Source: Actinoallomurus purpureus
Lineage (GTDB): Bacteria; Actinomycetota; Actinomycetes; Streptosporangiales; Streptosporangiaceae
NCBI RefSeq assembly: GCF_024055795.1
Contig: NZ_JAMXMY010000002.1
Coordinates: 248,001-312,000, forward strand
Reading direction: 5' to 3'
Length of the DNA stretch: 64,000 bases
Made by a program: the position numbers and the translations under genes. Position 1 is the first letter of the stretch, and each line of letters opens with the position of its first letter. Shown here one piece after another: positions 44,029 through 53,368 of this stretch. A model generated the notes under the pieces. It worked only from the letters and a program-made list of their open reading frames with translations. It was not told the DNA's origin and ran no database searches.

Positions 44029-45051
44029 GTGGGCGTCGAAATCAGAGTCGAAGGGCTGACCAAGTCCTTCGGGCGTCAGGTCATCTGGGAGGACGTCACG
44101 CTGACACTGCCCGCCGGTGAGATCTCCGTCCTCCTCGGACCCTCCGGCACCGGCAAGTCGGTGTTCCTCAAGACGATGGTCGGCCTGCTCAAGCCCGACC
44201 GCGGGCACTGCTGGATCGGCGACAAGGACATGCCGAACCTCCGCGAGCACGACATGTACGAGGTGCGGAAGCTGTTCGGGGTGCTGTTCCAGGACGGCGC
44301 GCTGTTCGGCTCGATGAACCTCTACGACAACGTCGCCTTCCCACTGCGCGAGCACACGCGCAAGTCCGAGTCCGAGGTCCGGCGCATCGTCATGGAGAAG
44401 ATGGAGATGGTCGGCCTGGTGGGGGCCGAGAACAAGCTCCCCGGCGAGATCTCCGGCGGCATGAAGAAGCGGGCCGGCCTGGCCCGCGCCCTGGTCCTCG
44501 ACCCGGAGATCATTCTCTGCGACGAGCCCGACTCCGGCCTCGACCCGGTCCGCACGGCGTACCTCAACCAGCTCATCGTCGACCTCAACGCCGAGATCGA
44601 TGCGACGTTCCTCATCGTCACGCACGACATCAACACCGCCCGTACCGTCCCGGACAACATCGGCCTGCTGTTCCTCCGCCAGCTGGTGATGTTCGGTCCG
44701 CGCGAGATGCTGCTGTCCAGTGAGGAGCCGGTCGTCCGGCAGTTCCTCAACGCCCGCAGGGTCGGCCCGATCGGCATGTCGGAGGAGAAGGACATCTCCG
44801 AGCTGGAGGCCGAGGCCCGCCTGGGACGCGACCCGGGTGAGCTGCCTCCCATCCCGCCGCAGCTCATGACCAGCGACGGGCGCATCCGCCGCACCCAGCG
44901 ACCGCCCGGCGAGTGGCTGCGGACGCACGGCGTCACCGCACCGCCCGGGTCCTTCATCGACGAGATGGGCCGCGACTGGCTCCAGGAGTGGCCGCGGTAC
45001 ATCGCCGCCATGTCGGCCGGTGCCGGGCAGCACCCCGAAGGCGCCCGCTGA
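44029..45051 (+). CDS. mkl: Mce transport ATPase (MceG/Mkl)
   Basis: 340 residues from GTG 44029, with AAAGGTGA upstream. The ABC ATPase core has Walker A GPSGTGKS (37-44), signature ISGGMKKR (141-148) and Walker B IILCDEPDSGLDP, as in MlaF-type transporters. A C-terminal extension of about 100 residues is typical of MceG. It drives lipid import by the YrbE permeases and Mce tube. In Mycobacterium mkl also lies between rplL and rpoB but away from mce genes; here it heads the mce operon and overlaps yrbEA as TGATG. Confidence 0.92.
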   Translation: MGVEIRVEGLTKSFGRQVIWEDVTLTLPAGEISVLLGPSGTGKSVFLKTMVGLLKPDRGHCWIGDKDMPNLREHDMYEVRKLFGVLFQDGALFGSMNLYDNVAFPLREHTRKSESEVRRIVMEKMEMVGLVGAENKLPGEISGGMKKRAGLARALVLDPEIILCDEPDSGLDPVRTAYLNQLIVDLNAEIDATFLIVTHDINTARTVPDNIGLLFLRQLVMFGPREMLLSSEEPVVRQFLNARRVGPIGMSEEKDISELEAEARLGRDPGELPPIPPQLMTSDGRIRRTQRPPGEWLRTHGVTAPPGSFIDEMGRDWLQEWPRYIAAMSAGAGQHPEGAR

Positions 45052-45845
45052 TGGCGCGCGCCGGCAAGGTGGCCGACGGTGTGGCCAATGTCACACTGCG
45101 CGAGCCGGGCCGCTTCTTCGCCCTGTCGCTGGACACCTTCCGGGCGATGTTCAAGTGGCCGTTCCAGTGGCAGGAGTTCCTGCAGCAGGCATGGTTCATC
45201 GTCAGCGTCACGGTCGCGCCCACGATCATGGTGGCCATCCCCTTCGGTGCGGTCCTGTCGCTGCAGGTCGGCAACCTGATCCGGCAGCTCGGCGCGCAGT
45301 CGCAGACCGGATCCACCGCGGTGCTGGCGATCGTCCGCGAGGCCAGCCCGATCGTGACGGCGCTGCTCATCGCCGCCGCCGCGGGCTCGGCCATCTGCGC
45401 CGACCTGGGCGCCCGGAAGATCCGCGAGGAGATCGACGCGATGGAGGTGCTCGGCATCAACCCGCTGCACCGCCTCGTGGTGCCGCGGGTGCTGGCCTGC
45501 GCCTTCGTCGGGCTCTTCCTCAACGGGATCGTCTCCGTCGTCGGCATCGCCGGCGGCTACGTCTTCAACGTCATGCTGCAGGGCGGCACGCCTGGCGCCT
45601 ACATCGCCTCGTTCAACGGCCTCGCCCAGCTGTCCGACCTCTACCAGGCCGAGGTGAAGGCGGTCGTGTTCGGCGTCACCGCCGCGCTCGTCGCCTCCTA
45701 CAAGGGCCTGACCGCCTCCGGCGGCCCCAAGGGCGTGGGTGACGCGGTGAACCAGACCGTCGTCATCGCGGCCATGGCCCTGTTCGTGGAGAACTTCGTG
45801 CTCAGCGCGCTGTACTTCCAGCTCGTCCCGCAGAAGGGCATGTGA
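45051..45845 (+). CDS. yrbEA: YrbE-type permease subunit A
   Basis: 264 residues from ATG 45051. It has five or six hydrophobic helices and the MlaE family signature REASPIVTALLIAAAAGSAI, followed by ARKIREEIDAMEVLGINPLH, the loop that meets the ATPase. It pairs with YrbEB as the membrane part of the Mce importer. Its stop overlaps the yrbEB start as TGATG. Confidence 0.92.
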   Translation: MARAGKVADGVANVTLREPGRFFALSLDTFRAMFKWPFQWQEFLQQAWFIVSVTVAPTIMVAIPFGAVLSLQVGNLIRQLGAQSQTGSTAVLAIVREASPIVTALLIAAAAGSAICADLGARKIREEIDAMEVLGINPLHRLVVPRVLACAFVGLFLNGIVSVVGIAGGYVFNVMLQGGTPGAYIASFNGLAQLSDLYQAEVKAVVFGVTAALVASYKGLTASGGPKGVGDAVNQTVVIAAMALFVENFVLSALYFQLVPQKGM

Positions 45846-46696
45846 TGGCGGCCGGTGCCTGGGGCGGGTTCCGCACCGCCAAGCGCGTCATCGACGCTCC
45901 GATGGAGCGACTGGAGGGCTTCGGCCACCAGATGGCGTTCTACGTGCGGGCGTTCGCGTGGGTCTGGCGGGTGATCTTCCGCTACAAGAAGGAGGTCATC
46001 CGCCTGCTGGCCGAGGTCAGCCTGGGCACCGGTGGCCTGGCCGTCATGGGCGGCAGCGTGGCGATCGTCGGCTTCATGACGTTCTTCACCGGCACCGAGG
46101 TCGGCCTGCAGGGCTACAACGCTCTCAACCAGATCGGCAGCGCCGCCTTCAGCGGGTTCGTCTCCGCGTACTTCAACACGCGCGAGCTGGCGCCCACGGT
46201 GTCGGCGCTGGCGCTGTCGGCCACGGTCGGCTGCGGCTTCACCGCCCAGCTCGGCGCGATGCGGATCAGCGACGAGATCGACGCCCTGGAGGTCATGGGC
46301 GTGCCGTCGCTGCCGTTCCTGGTGACGACGCGGCTGGTGGCGGGCATGCTCGCGGTCATCCCGCTGTACGTCATCGGCCTGCTGGCGTCGTTCGTCGCCA
46401 CCCGGCTGATCGTGACCGTGTCGTTCGGCCAGTCCAGCGGCACGTACGACCACTACTTCTACCTGTTCCTCCCACCCCACGACGTGCTGTGGTCGTTCGG
46501 GAAGGTCCTGGTCTTCGCGATCCTCGTCATGCTCATCCACTGCTACTACGGCTACAACGCCAGTGGCGGACCGGCCGGCGTGGGCCTGGCGGTCGGCCGC
46601 GCGGTCCGTACGAGCCTGGTGGTCGTCAACATCGTGGACCTGCTCATGGGGATGGCGATCTGGGGCGCGACCACCACGGTACGGATCGCCGGCTGA
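45845..46696 (+). CDS. yrbEB: YrbE-type permease subunit B
   Basis: 283 residues from ATG 45845 (a GTG one codon earlier is possible). It carries the same MlaE domain as subunit A: ELAPTVSALALSATVGCGFT and AMRISDEIDALEVMGVPSLP. It forms the heterodimeric channel with YrbEA under the Mce ring. A 50-base gap separates it from mceA. Confidence 0.92.
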   Translation: MAAGAWGGFRTAKRVIDAPMERLEGFGHQMAFYVRAFAWVWRVIFRYKKEVIRLLAEVSLGTGGLAVMGGSVAIVGFMTFFTGTEVGLQGYNALNQIGSAAFSGFVSAYFNTRELAPTVSALALSATVGCGFTAQLGAMRISDEIDALEVMGVPSLPFLVTTRLVAGMLAVIPLYVIGLLASFVATRLIVTVSFGQSSGTYDHYFYLFLPPHDVLWSFGKVLVFAILVMLIHCYYGYNASGGPAGVGLAVGRAVRTSLVVVNIVDLLMGMAIWGATTTVRIAG

Positions 46697-46746
46697 GACG
46701 AGAGGTGTGAGTGCGCGATGTCGATTGCTGAGCCGGGGGAGGACTC

Positions 46747-48054
46747 GTGAGTTACACCCCGCCCTTCGGCTCATGGTCCGAGCGGTTGCGCTACCGCCTG
46801 TACGGGCTGGCGTTCGTGATCGTCGTGACACTGCTGGTCGTCCTGATGATCGCGCAGTACAACAAGGCGTTCACGCCCGTCTACCACGTCACCGTCGACA
46901 GCGACCGTGCCGGCCTGCAGCTCGTCCCGCACTCCGACGTGAAGGTCCGCGGCCTGATCGTCGGAGAGGTCAGGAAGATCCGCCAGACGCCGAAGGGCGC
47001 GGCGATCGACCTGGCGCTCGACCCGGGCAAGGCGCAGCTCATCCCGCAGAACTCCTCGGCCCGGATGCTGCCCAAGACGGTGTTCGGTGAGAAGTTCGTG
47101 GACATCGTCCCCCCGGCGGGCACGGTCGGCGGCCCTCACCTGAAGAACGGCGACGTCATCCCGCAGGACCGCTCGACCACCGCGGTGGAGGTCACCCAGG
47201 TCCTCGACGACGTCATGCCGCTGCTGGACGAGGTCGAGCCGGCCAAGCTCAACGCCACACTGAACGCCCTGGCCACCGCGTTGCAGGGCCGGGGCGACGA
47301 GATCGGGCAGATGCTCGTCGGCGCCGACGACTACCTCAAGCGGCTCAACCCGCACCTGCCCACCATCGTGCACGACCTGCGGCAGCTCGCCGTCGTCAGC
47401 GACAACCTCAACGGGGCGGCGCCCGACCTGATCTCGATCATGCAGAACCTCCAGACGACGAACCGCACGATCGTCGACAAGGAGCCCCAGCTCGTGGCGG
47501 CTCTCGACAAGGGCATCAACCTGACCGGACAGGCGACGGAGTTCGCCTCCGACAACGAGCCACGCCTGGTCGGCGCGATGATCGCCAACAGGCAGTCGCT
47601 CGCGCTGCTGGCCAAGTACTCCCCGGGCGTGCCGTGCGTCCTGCAGGGCATGGCCAAGCTGACGCCCCGCCTGGTCGACGCGATGGGCGGCCGGCAGCCG
47701 GGCGTGCACGTCACCCTCGAGCTCGTCAAGCCACGGCCCGGGTACAAGCCCGTCCTGGACCGTCCGGAGTTCAAGGACCACCGCAATCCGCGGTGCTACG
47801 GGCTGCCGAACCCCAAGGTGCCGTTCCCGCAGTACCAGCTCCTCGACGGAACCGAGGACGACCAGTGGTGGGCCGGCGGCGCGGGCCGGTCCCTGTCCAG
47901 CGTCCTGGTCAAGCCGGGCGGATCGACGGACGATGACACGCTGCTCAAGGGCCTGCTCGGGCCCGCCATGGGCACCAGGGCCGACCAGGTCTCCGACCTC
48001 GCCTCACTGTTGTACAAGCCGGCCGCCAACGGAATGGTGGTGACCGTCAGGTGA
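46747..48054 (+). CDS. mceA: MCE-family protein A
   Basis: 435 residues from GTG 46747, with GGGGGAGG upstream. One N-terminal transmembrane helix (about 17-37) is followed by the MCE domain (about 44-125, with HSDVKVRGLIVGEVRKI and the PKTVFGEKFVDIVPP loop), then a long helical region and a C-terminal domain. MceA forms part of a heterohexameric tube that passes lipids from the envelope to YrbE. Its stop overlaps mceB as GTGA. Confidence 0.92.
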   Translation: MSYTPPFGSWSERLRYRLYGLAFVIVVTLLVVLMIAQYNKAFTPVYHVTVDSDRAGLQLVPHSDVKVRGLIVGEVRKIRQTPKGAAIDLALDPGKAQLIPQNSSARMLPKTVFGEKFVDIVPPAGTVGGPHLKNGDVIPQDRSTTAVEVTQVLDDVMPLLDEVEPAKLNATLNALATALQGRGDEIGQMLVGADDYLKRLNPHLPTIVHDLRQLAVVSDNLNGAAPDLISIMQNLQTTNRTIVDKEPQLVAALDKGINLTGQATEFASDNEPRLVGAMIANRQSLALLAKYSPGVPCVLQGMAKLTPRLVDAMGGRQPGVHVTLELVKPRPGYKPVLDRPEFKDHRNPRCYGLPNPKVPFPQYQLLDGTEDDQWWAGGAGRSLSSVLVKPGGSTDDDTLLKGLLGPAMGTRADQVSDLASLLYKPAANGMVVTVR

Positions 48055-49070
48055 AGACGACCTCGGCAGTGGTCAAGCTGCTGATCTTCGCGGTCATCGC
48101 GACGCTCGCCACGGCGGTGCTCGCGATCACCATCTCCAACACGCAGTTCGTGGCGAGCCGGAAGTACCACCTGGTCTTCACCGACGCGGCCGGCCTCAAC
48201 TCCGGCGACGAGGTCCGGATCGCGGGCGTGCGCGTCGGGCAGGTCGACGGCATCAAGCTCTACCAGGGGCACCTGGCCAAGGTCACGATCTCGGTCCTCA
48301 AGGGCCAGACCCTGCCCCGCAGCACCCAGGCCCAGCTGCGGTATCGCAACCTGATGGGCCAGCGCTACGTCTCCCTCACCGAGGGCTCCGGGCAGGGCGG
48401 CGAGCTACCGACGGGCGGCACGATCCCCAAGGAGCAGACCCAGCCGGCGTTGGATCTGACCGCGCTGTTCAACGGCTTCCGGCCGCTGCTGCGGGCGATC
48501 AAGCCGCAGGACGTCAACCAGCTCACGTACCAGATCATCCAGGTGCTGCAGGGTGAGGGCGGCACGGTGAACGGGCTCCTCGCGCACGTCGCCTCCCTGA
48601 CCGAGACCCTCGGCAACCGCGACGAGGTCATCGGCCGGGTCATCGAGAACCTCGACAAGGTCGTCGCCACCATCGACTCGCGCGACCAGGAGGTCTCCGC
48701 GCTCATCACCAACCTCAAGAGCCTCGTGTCCGGGCTGTCCGCCGACCGCCACGCGATCGGCGAGTCGCTCGTGAGCGTCAACCAGCTGATCTACACCACG
48801 AACGGCCTGCTCACCGACGTACGCCCGTCGGTCAAGGCCGACATCGCCTCGCTCGGCCACCTGTCGAAGGTGCTGGCGAACAACGGCGGCCAGCTGGACA
48901 AGGCGTTCGCCACGATGCCGACCAACTTCATGTTGCTGGACCGGGCGGCGTCGTACGGCTCCTGGTTCAACTTCTACCTGTGCAGCCTGGACGCGCGCAT
49001 CAGGCTGCCCGGCCAGGTCTCCTTCAACACTCCGCAGATCCTGAACGAGAACGCCCGGTGCAAGAGGTGA
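48051..49070 (+). CDS. mceB: MCE-family protein B
   Basis: 339 residues. It has an N-terminal helix (VVKLLIFAVIATLATAVLAI), the MCE domain with GDEVRIAGVRVGQVDG and QLRYRNLMGQRYVSL, and a helical stretch with DLTALFNGFRPLLRAI and IIQVLQGEGGTVNGLLAH, which are MceB hallmarks. It ends with a conserved FNFYLCSLD segment. It is coupled to mceA by a four-base overlap. Confidence 0.9.
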   Translation: MKTTSAVVKLLIFAVIATLATAVLAITISNTQFVASRKYHLVFTDAAGLNSGDEVRIAGVRVGQVDGIKLYQGHLAKVTISVLKGQTLPRSTQAQLRYRNLMGQRYVSLTEGSGQGGELPTGGTIPKEQTQPALDLTALFNGFRPLLRAIKPQDVNQLTYQIIQVLQGEGGTVNGLLAHVASLTETLGNRDEVIGRVIENLDKVVATIDSRDQEVSALITNLKSLVSGLSADRHAIGESLVSVNQLIYTTNGLLTDVRPSVKADIASLGHLSKVLANNGGQLDKAFATMPTNFMLLDRAASYGSWFNFYLCSLDARIRLPGQVSFNTPQILNENARCKR

Positions 49071-49106
49071 TCAGGTGATCGAGGCAGCGACGAGGGGAGC
49101 GCGGCG

Positions 49107-50153
49107 GTGAGAGTCTCCTTCCGTGACCGTGACCCCCTGATGATGGGCATCGTCGGCATGTCGTCGGTGGCCCTGCTCGTGTTCGGCGCGTTCAATCTGA
49201 CGATCTTCCAGGGCGGCACGGTCTATCACGCGGCGTTCACCGAGGCCAGCGGGCTCAAGCCCAACGAAGAGGTGCGCATCGCCGGCGTCAAGGTCGGCAA
49301 GGTCAGGAGCGTCAAGCTGGAGGGCGACCACGTCAGGGTCGCCTTCAGCGCCGGCTCCCACGTCCGCTTCGGCACGCAGTCCCAGGTCCGGATCAAGATC
49401 TCGACGCTCCTGGGCGCGCACTACCTCGAGGTCCAGCCGAGGGGCGACCGCCGCCAGTCGCCGCACACGGAGATCCCCACGTCGCGCACCGCCCCGTCGT
49501 ACGAGGTCGTGCCCGCCCTGCAGGACCTCTCGGGACAGCTGCAGAAGATCGACGTCCCGCAGCTGGCGAAGGCGCTCGACACCCTGGACCAGACACTGAA
49601 GTACTCCCCGGACAACGTACGCCGGACGCTGAGCGGGCTGCGGAAGATCTCCCACGCGATCTCCTCCCGCGACGACGAGCTGAGCAGCCTGCTCGGCCAC
49701 ACCCGCAGCCTCACGGGCCTGCTCGCCGACCGCAGCGGCGACCTCGCCCAGCTCGTCTCCGGAGGCGGGCTGCTGCTGCAGGAGCTCAACGACCGGCGCC
49801 AGGTGATCACCTCGCTGCTGTCCGGCACGGTCAGCCTCTCGAACCAGATCACCGGGGCGATCGAGGAGAACCGCGCCACGCTGAACCCCGCGATGCGCCA
49901 GCTGCACCGCGTCCTGGACATCCTGCGGCGCAACCAGGGCAACATCGACAAGTCGCTCAAAACGCTGGGGCCCTTCGTCACCGTCTCGGCGGACGCGACC
50001 GCCCAGGGCCGGTGGTTCGACGGCTACCTGCAGAACCTCATCCCGCTCCCGGTCGCGATCGGGCCGGCCCAGCCGCCGATCGACGACCACCGGAGCGGGT
50101 CCGGGAAGCGCGCGCCCAGCGGTACGACCACGCCCGGCACGGGTCGTGGGTGA
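49107..50153 (+). CDS. mceC: MCE-family protein C
   Basis: 348 residues from GTG 49107. It has the MceC-type opening RDRDPLMMGIVGMSSVALLV, then EASGLKPNEEVRIAGVKVGK and IKISTLLGAHYLEVQP in the MCE domain, with SSRDDELSSLLGHTRSLTGL in the helical part. The Streptomyces MceC has the same features. Next in the locus comes the lipoprotein-type subunit rather than an MceD. Confidence 0.85.
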   Translation: MRVSFRDRDPLMMGIVGMSSVALLVFGAFNLTIFQGGTVYHAAFTEASGLKPNEEVRIAGVKVGKVRSVKLEGDHVRVAFSAGSHVRFGTQSQVRIKISTLLGAHYLEVQPRGDRRQSPHTEIPTSRTAPSYEVVPALQDLSGQLQKIDVPQLAKALDTLDQTLKYSPDNVRRTLSGLRKISHAISSRDDELSSLLGHTRSLTGLLADRSGDLAQLVSGGGLLLQELNDRRQVITSLLSGTVSLSNQITGAIEENRATLNPAMRQLHRVLDILRRNQGNIDKSLKTLGPFVTVSADATAQGRWFDGYLQNLIPLPVAIGPAQPPIDDHRSGSGKRAPSGTTTPGTGRG

Positions 50154-50154
50154 G

Positions 50155-51447
50155 ATGAGAGGTACGTACGAGGTGTCTCGATCGGAGCGGCCCGTGCGCC
50201 GCGGAGCGGCCAGGGGCACGCGGATTCTCGTGGCGGCGCTCACGCTCACCGCGGCGGTCTCGGGCTGTTCGTTCCGAGGCGTGTCGAACATGCCGCTCCC
50301 CGGCGGCATCGACACCGGCTCCGACGCGTACGACGTGAAGATCGTCTTCTCGAACGTCCTCGACCTGGTGCCGCAGTCGCAGTGCCGTGTCAACGACGTC
50401 CCGGTCGGCAAGGTCACCAGGATCCGCCTGGTGAACTGGCGGGCCGAGGTCACCTGCCGGCTCCGCGGCACGGTCGACCTGCCGGCCAACGCGGCCGCCA
50501 CGGTCTCTCAGACCAGCCTCCTCGGCGAGAAGTTCGTGGCGCTGTCCGCGCCGCAGGGGCAGGCGCCGCAGGGGAAACTGGCGCAGGGCGCGGAGATCCC
50601 ACTCGAGCGCACCTCCCGCAACACCGAGGTGGAGGAGGTGCTGTCGGCGATGTCCATGCTCATCACCGGCGGCGGCCTCGAGCAGGTCTCCACGATCAAC
50701 CATGAGCTCAACGCCGCCATGCAGGGCCGCACCACGCAGATGCGCGACCTGCTCGACCGCGTCAACACGTTCGTCGGCACCCTCGACCGGCAGAAGGCCC
50801 AGATCGTCACGACGATCGACAAGGTCGACCGGCTGGCCGCCACGCTCGCCCGGCACAACCAGACGATCGCCGACACGATCGACAGCACCGGCCCGGCCGT
50901 GAAGATCCTCGCCGAGCAGCGGCAGGATCTGACCAAGCTCCTCGTCAACATGGACAAGCTCGGGACCGTGGCCACCCGGGTGATCAACCGGTCGCACGAC
51001 GACACGGTGGCGAACCTGAAGTCCCTGCAGGTCGTGCTGGCCAACACCGACAAGGCCAGCAGCGTCATCCCGAAGGTCCTGGGCGGCCTGTTCACGTTCC
51101 CCTTCCCGCAGACGGTCTCCCAGGCCCTCAAGGGCGACTACGGCAACCTGTTCGCCACCCTGGACCTCGACGTGGGCAACATCTCGCACAACTTCCTGGC
51201 GGGCACGGCGCTCGACACGGCGGCCAAGACCGCGGACAAGCTGCAGGCGTCCCTGCCGGCACCCCGGACGAGCGTGCCCGACAACCCGCTGGGCGTGCTC
51301 CCGCAGGGCGGCACGGGCGGCTCGCAGCAGGGCGGCTCCGGCGGCTCCCAGCAGGGCGACGGCGGCGGCATCCTGCCGCCCCTGGGAATGCGGGGCGGCG
51401 CGCCGGGTGACGACCTGGGCGCCCTGCTGAGCGGAGGCACCGCATGA
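50155..51447 (+). CDS. mceE: MCE-family lipoprotein (MceE type)
   Basis: 430 residues from ATG 50155; GTG 50146 overlapping the mceC stop and GTG 50173 are alternatives. The signal sequence ends in the lipobox AVSGC. The MCE domain opens SNVLDLVPQSQCRVNDVPVG and includes VSQTSLLGEKFVALSAP, both typical of the MceE/LprK subunit. NTEVEEVLSAMSMLITGGGL follows in the helical region. The C-terminus is Gly/Gln-rich. It is co-translated with mceF (ATGA overlap). Confidence 0.88.
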   Translation: MRGTYEVSRSERPVRRGAARGTRILVAALTLTAAVSGCSFRGVSNMPLPGGIDTGSDAYDVKIVFSNVLDLVPQSQCRVNDVPVGKVTRIRLVNWRAEVTCRLRGTVDLPANAAATVSQTSLLGEKFVALSAPQGQAPQGKLAQGAEIPLERTSRNTEVEEVLSAMSMLITGGGLEQVSTINHELNAAMQGRTTQMRDLLDRVNTFVGTLDRQKAQIVTTIDKVDRLAATLARHNQTIADTIDSTGPAVKILAEQRQDLTKLLVNMDKLGTVATRVINRSHDDTVANLKSLQVVLANTDKASSVIPKVLGGLFTFPFPQTVSQALKGDYGNLFATLDLDVGNISHNFLAGTALDTAAKTADKLQASLPAPRTSVPDNPLGVLPQGGTGGSQQGGSGGSQQGDGGGILPPLGMRGGAPGDDLGALLSGGTA

Positions 51448-52880
51448 TCATCAAACGCGGCGTCAAGATCCAGCTGACGATCTTCGCGATCATCACGGTC
51501 CTGACCATGGCCTACACCCTCGTGAACATCATCGGCCTCGGCCAGACCGTCCTCGACCTGCGGTACCGCGTGTACGTCGACATGGCCGACTCCGGCGGCA
51601 TCTTCACCAACGCCGAGGTCACCTATCGCGGGGTCACGGTCGGCCGCGTCGGGCCGCTGCACCTGACGAAGGACGGCGTCCGCGTCGAGCTGCGCATCAA
51701 CCGCGACCGCAAGGTGCCCGACAACGACGTGCAGGCCTACGTCCTCAACCGGTCCGGCGTCGGCGAGCAGTACGTCGACCTGCGCCCGGCCGGGAACGGC
51801 CCGTCGCTGAAGAGCGGCGACGTCATCCCGCGCGACCACACCCACCTGCCCGTCCAGACGTACGAGCTGCTGCACAACATCGACGCGCTCGTGCGCACCG
51901 TGGACCCCAAGGACCTCGGAACCGTCATCGACGAGCTCGACAAGGGCCTGTCGGGCACCGGGCCGGACCTGCAGTCGCTCATCGACTCGAACCAGAAGAT
52001 CCTGGCCGCGCTGAACGACACCTACCCCGAGACGATCGCGCTGCTCAACAACGGGCGTACGGTCCTCGACACCCAGGTCGACGAGGGGTCGGTCTTCCGT
52101 GAGTTCTCCCACAATCTCGCGTCGCTGACCGCCGAACTCAAGCGCGACGACCCCGACGTCCGCAAGTTCCTGAACGTCACGCCGGGCGCCCTCGACCAGG
52201 GCACCGACCTGCTGGACCGCCTCCAGCCGACCCTGCCGACCCTGCTCGCCAACGGCTCGGTGATCGGGCAGGTCCTGACCTCGCGCACGACGCAGCTGCG
52301 GACGTTGCTGGCCACCTACCCGCTCATCGTCGGGGGCGCCTTCAGCGTCACCCCCGGCGACGGCACGGTGCACTTCGGCCTGGAGCTCAACTTCAACCAG
52401 CCGCCCGTCTGCACCAAGGGGTACGGGGGCACCCGGGTGCGCTACCCCCAGGACACCCGGCCCGCGACCATCAACCCGAACGCCTCCTGCAAGGCGCCCT
52501 CGGGCGCCACGACGGCCGTACGCGGCTCCCGGAACGCGCCTCCGGCGGGGCCCTATCCGAAGCTGCCCGCCGGCGCGACCTCCGGGGCCGGATTCCCGTA
52601 CGAGACGTCCGGCGGCACCGGCTCCGGCGACGGCGGGGACAAGGCGAAGCAGGCCTCGGCGACGGGGCGGTCGGCGGGGAGCGGCGGTTCCTCGACGGGG
52701 GACTCCGGCACCGGGCAGACGGCCTCTTCCGGGCTGCAGACGCTGTTCGTCAGCGGTTACGATCCCCGGACCCGCGTGTACGTGGGACCCGACGGCAAGC
52801 GATACCGCCTGGGCAAGGTGAGTCAACTGACGGGAGACGCTTCATGGCAGACGCTTCTGCTCAGCCCGATCGTGGGCTGA
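51444..52880 (+). CDS. mceF: MCE-family protein F
   Basis: 478 residues. It has an N-terminal helix (about 9-28), an MCE domain with VTYRGVTVGRVGPL and LNRSGVGEQYVDLRPA, a long helical part (TYELLHNIDALVRTVDPKDL), and a C-terminal region that is low in complexity (Ser/Gly/Thr-rich) before a last ordered segment. These features match MceF. Its end overlaps the first Mas gene by 37 bases in another frame. Confidence 0.9.
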   Translation: MIIKRGVKIQLTIFAIITVLTMAYTLVNIIGLGQTVLDLRYRVYVDMADSGGIFTNAEVTYRGVTVGRVGPLHLTKDGVRVELRINRDRKVPDNDVQAYVLNRSGVGEQYVDLRPAGNGPSLKSGDVIPRDHTHLPVQTYELLHNIDALVRTVDPKDLGTVIDELDKGLSGTGPDLQSLIDSNQKILAALNDTYPETIALLNNGRTVLDTQVDEGSVFREFSHNLASLTAELKRDDPDVRKFLNVTPGALDQGTDLLDRLQPTLPTLLANGSVIGQVLTSRTTQLRTLLATYPLIVGGAFSVTPGDGTVHFGLELNFNQPPVCTKGYGGTRVRYPQDTRPATINPNASCKAPSGATTAVRGSRNAPPAGPYPKLPAGATSGAGFPYETSGGTGSGDGGDKAKQASATGRSAGSGGSSTGDSGTGQTASSGLQTLFVSGYDPRTRVYVGPDGKRYRLGKVSQLTGDASWQTLLLSPIVG

Positions 52881-53368
52881 GCGGCCGCCGCCTGGGGGTG
52901 ACGCTCGCGCTGCTGGGGGTCCTTCTCGTCGCCCTCCTGGTGCCGGTGGGCTACCTCGCCGACAAGACGTACGCCGCCGACACCCGCAGAGCCGACATCG
53001 ACACGGTGCAGACCGTCGCCCGCCGGGTCGTCACCAACTTCTACTCGATCAGTTACCAGAGCTTCGACCAGGACGCCCAGCGGGTGTACGCCGACCTCGC
53101 CGACAAGTTCAAGACGCAGGCCGTCCAGCAGCTGGGCACGAGCTGGAAGCAGACCGTCGTGAACAACAAGCTGGTCTCCAGCGCGGCGGTGTCCGCCTCC
53201 GGCGTCATCGACATCCGGGCCACGTCGGCCGAGGTCATCGTCACCGTCCGTCGGACCGCGCAGTCGACGCAGGTCAAGGCGGCGACCTCGTCGTGGCAGA
53301 GCGCCCAGGTGCAGCTCACCAAGGTCGGTGGCCACTGGCGGGTCTCCGGGATGGGAGGGCTGCAATGA
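52844..53368 (+). CDS. Mce-associated membrane protein 1
   Basis: 174 residues. It has one transmembrane helix (about 17-38) and an extracytoplasmic alpha/beta domain with YSISYQSFDQDAQRVYADLA. This is the Mas family always found after mce genes. Mas proteins help assemble or stabilise the Mce complex. Start ATG 52844, with GGGAG upstream, inside the mceF coding end. Confidence 0.85.
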   Translation: MADASAQPDRGLSGRRLGVTLALLGVLLVALLVPVGYLADKTYAADTRRADIDTVQTVARRVVTNFYSISYQSFDQDAQRVYADLADKFKTQAVQQLGTSWKQTVVNNKLVSSAAVSASGVIDIRATSAEVIVTVRRTAQSTQVKAATSSWQSAQVQLTKVGGHWRVSGMGGLQ

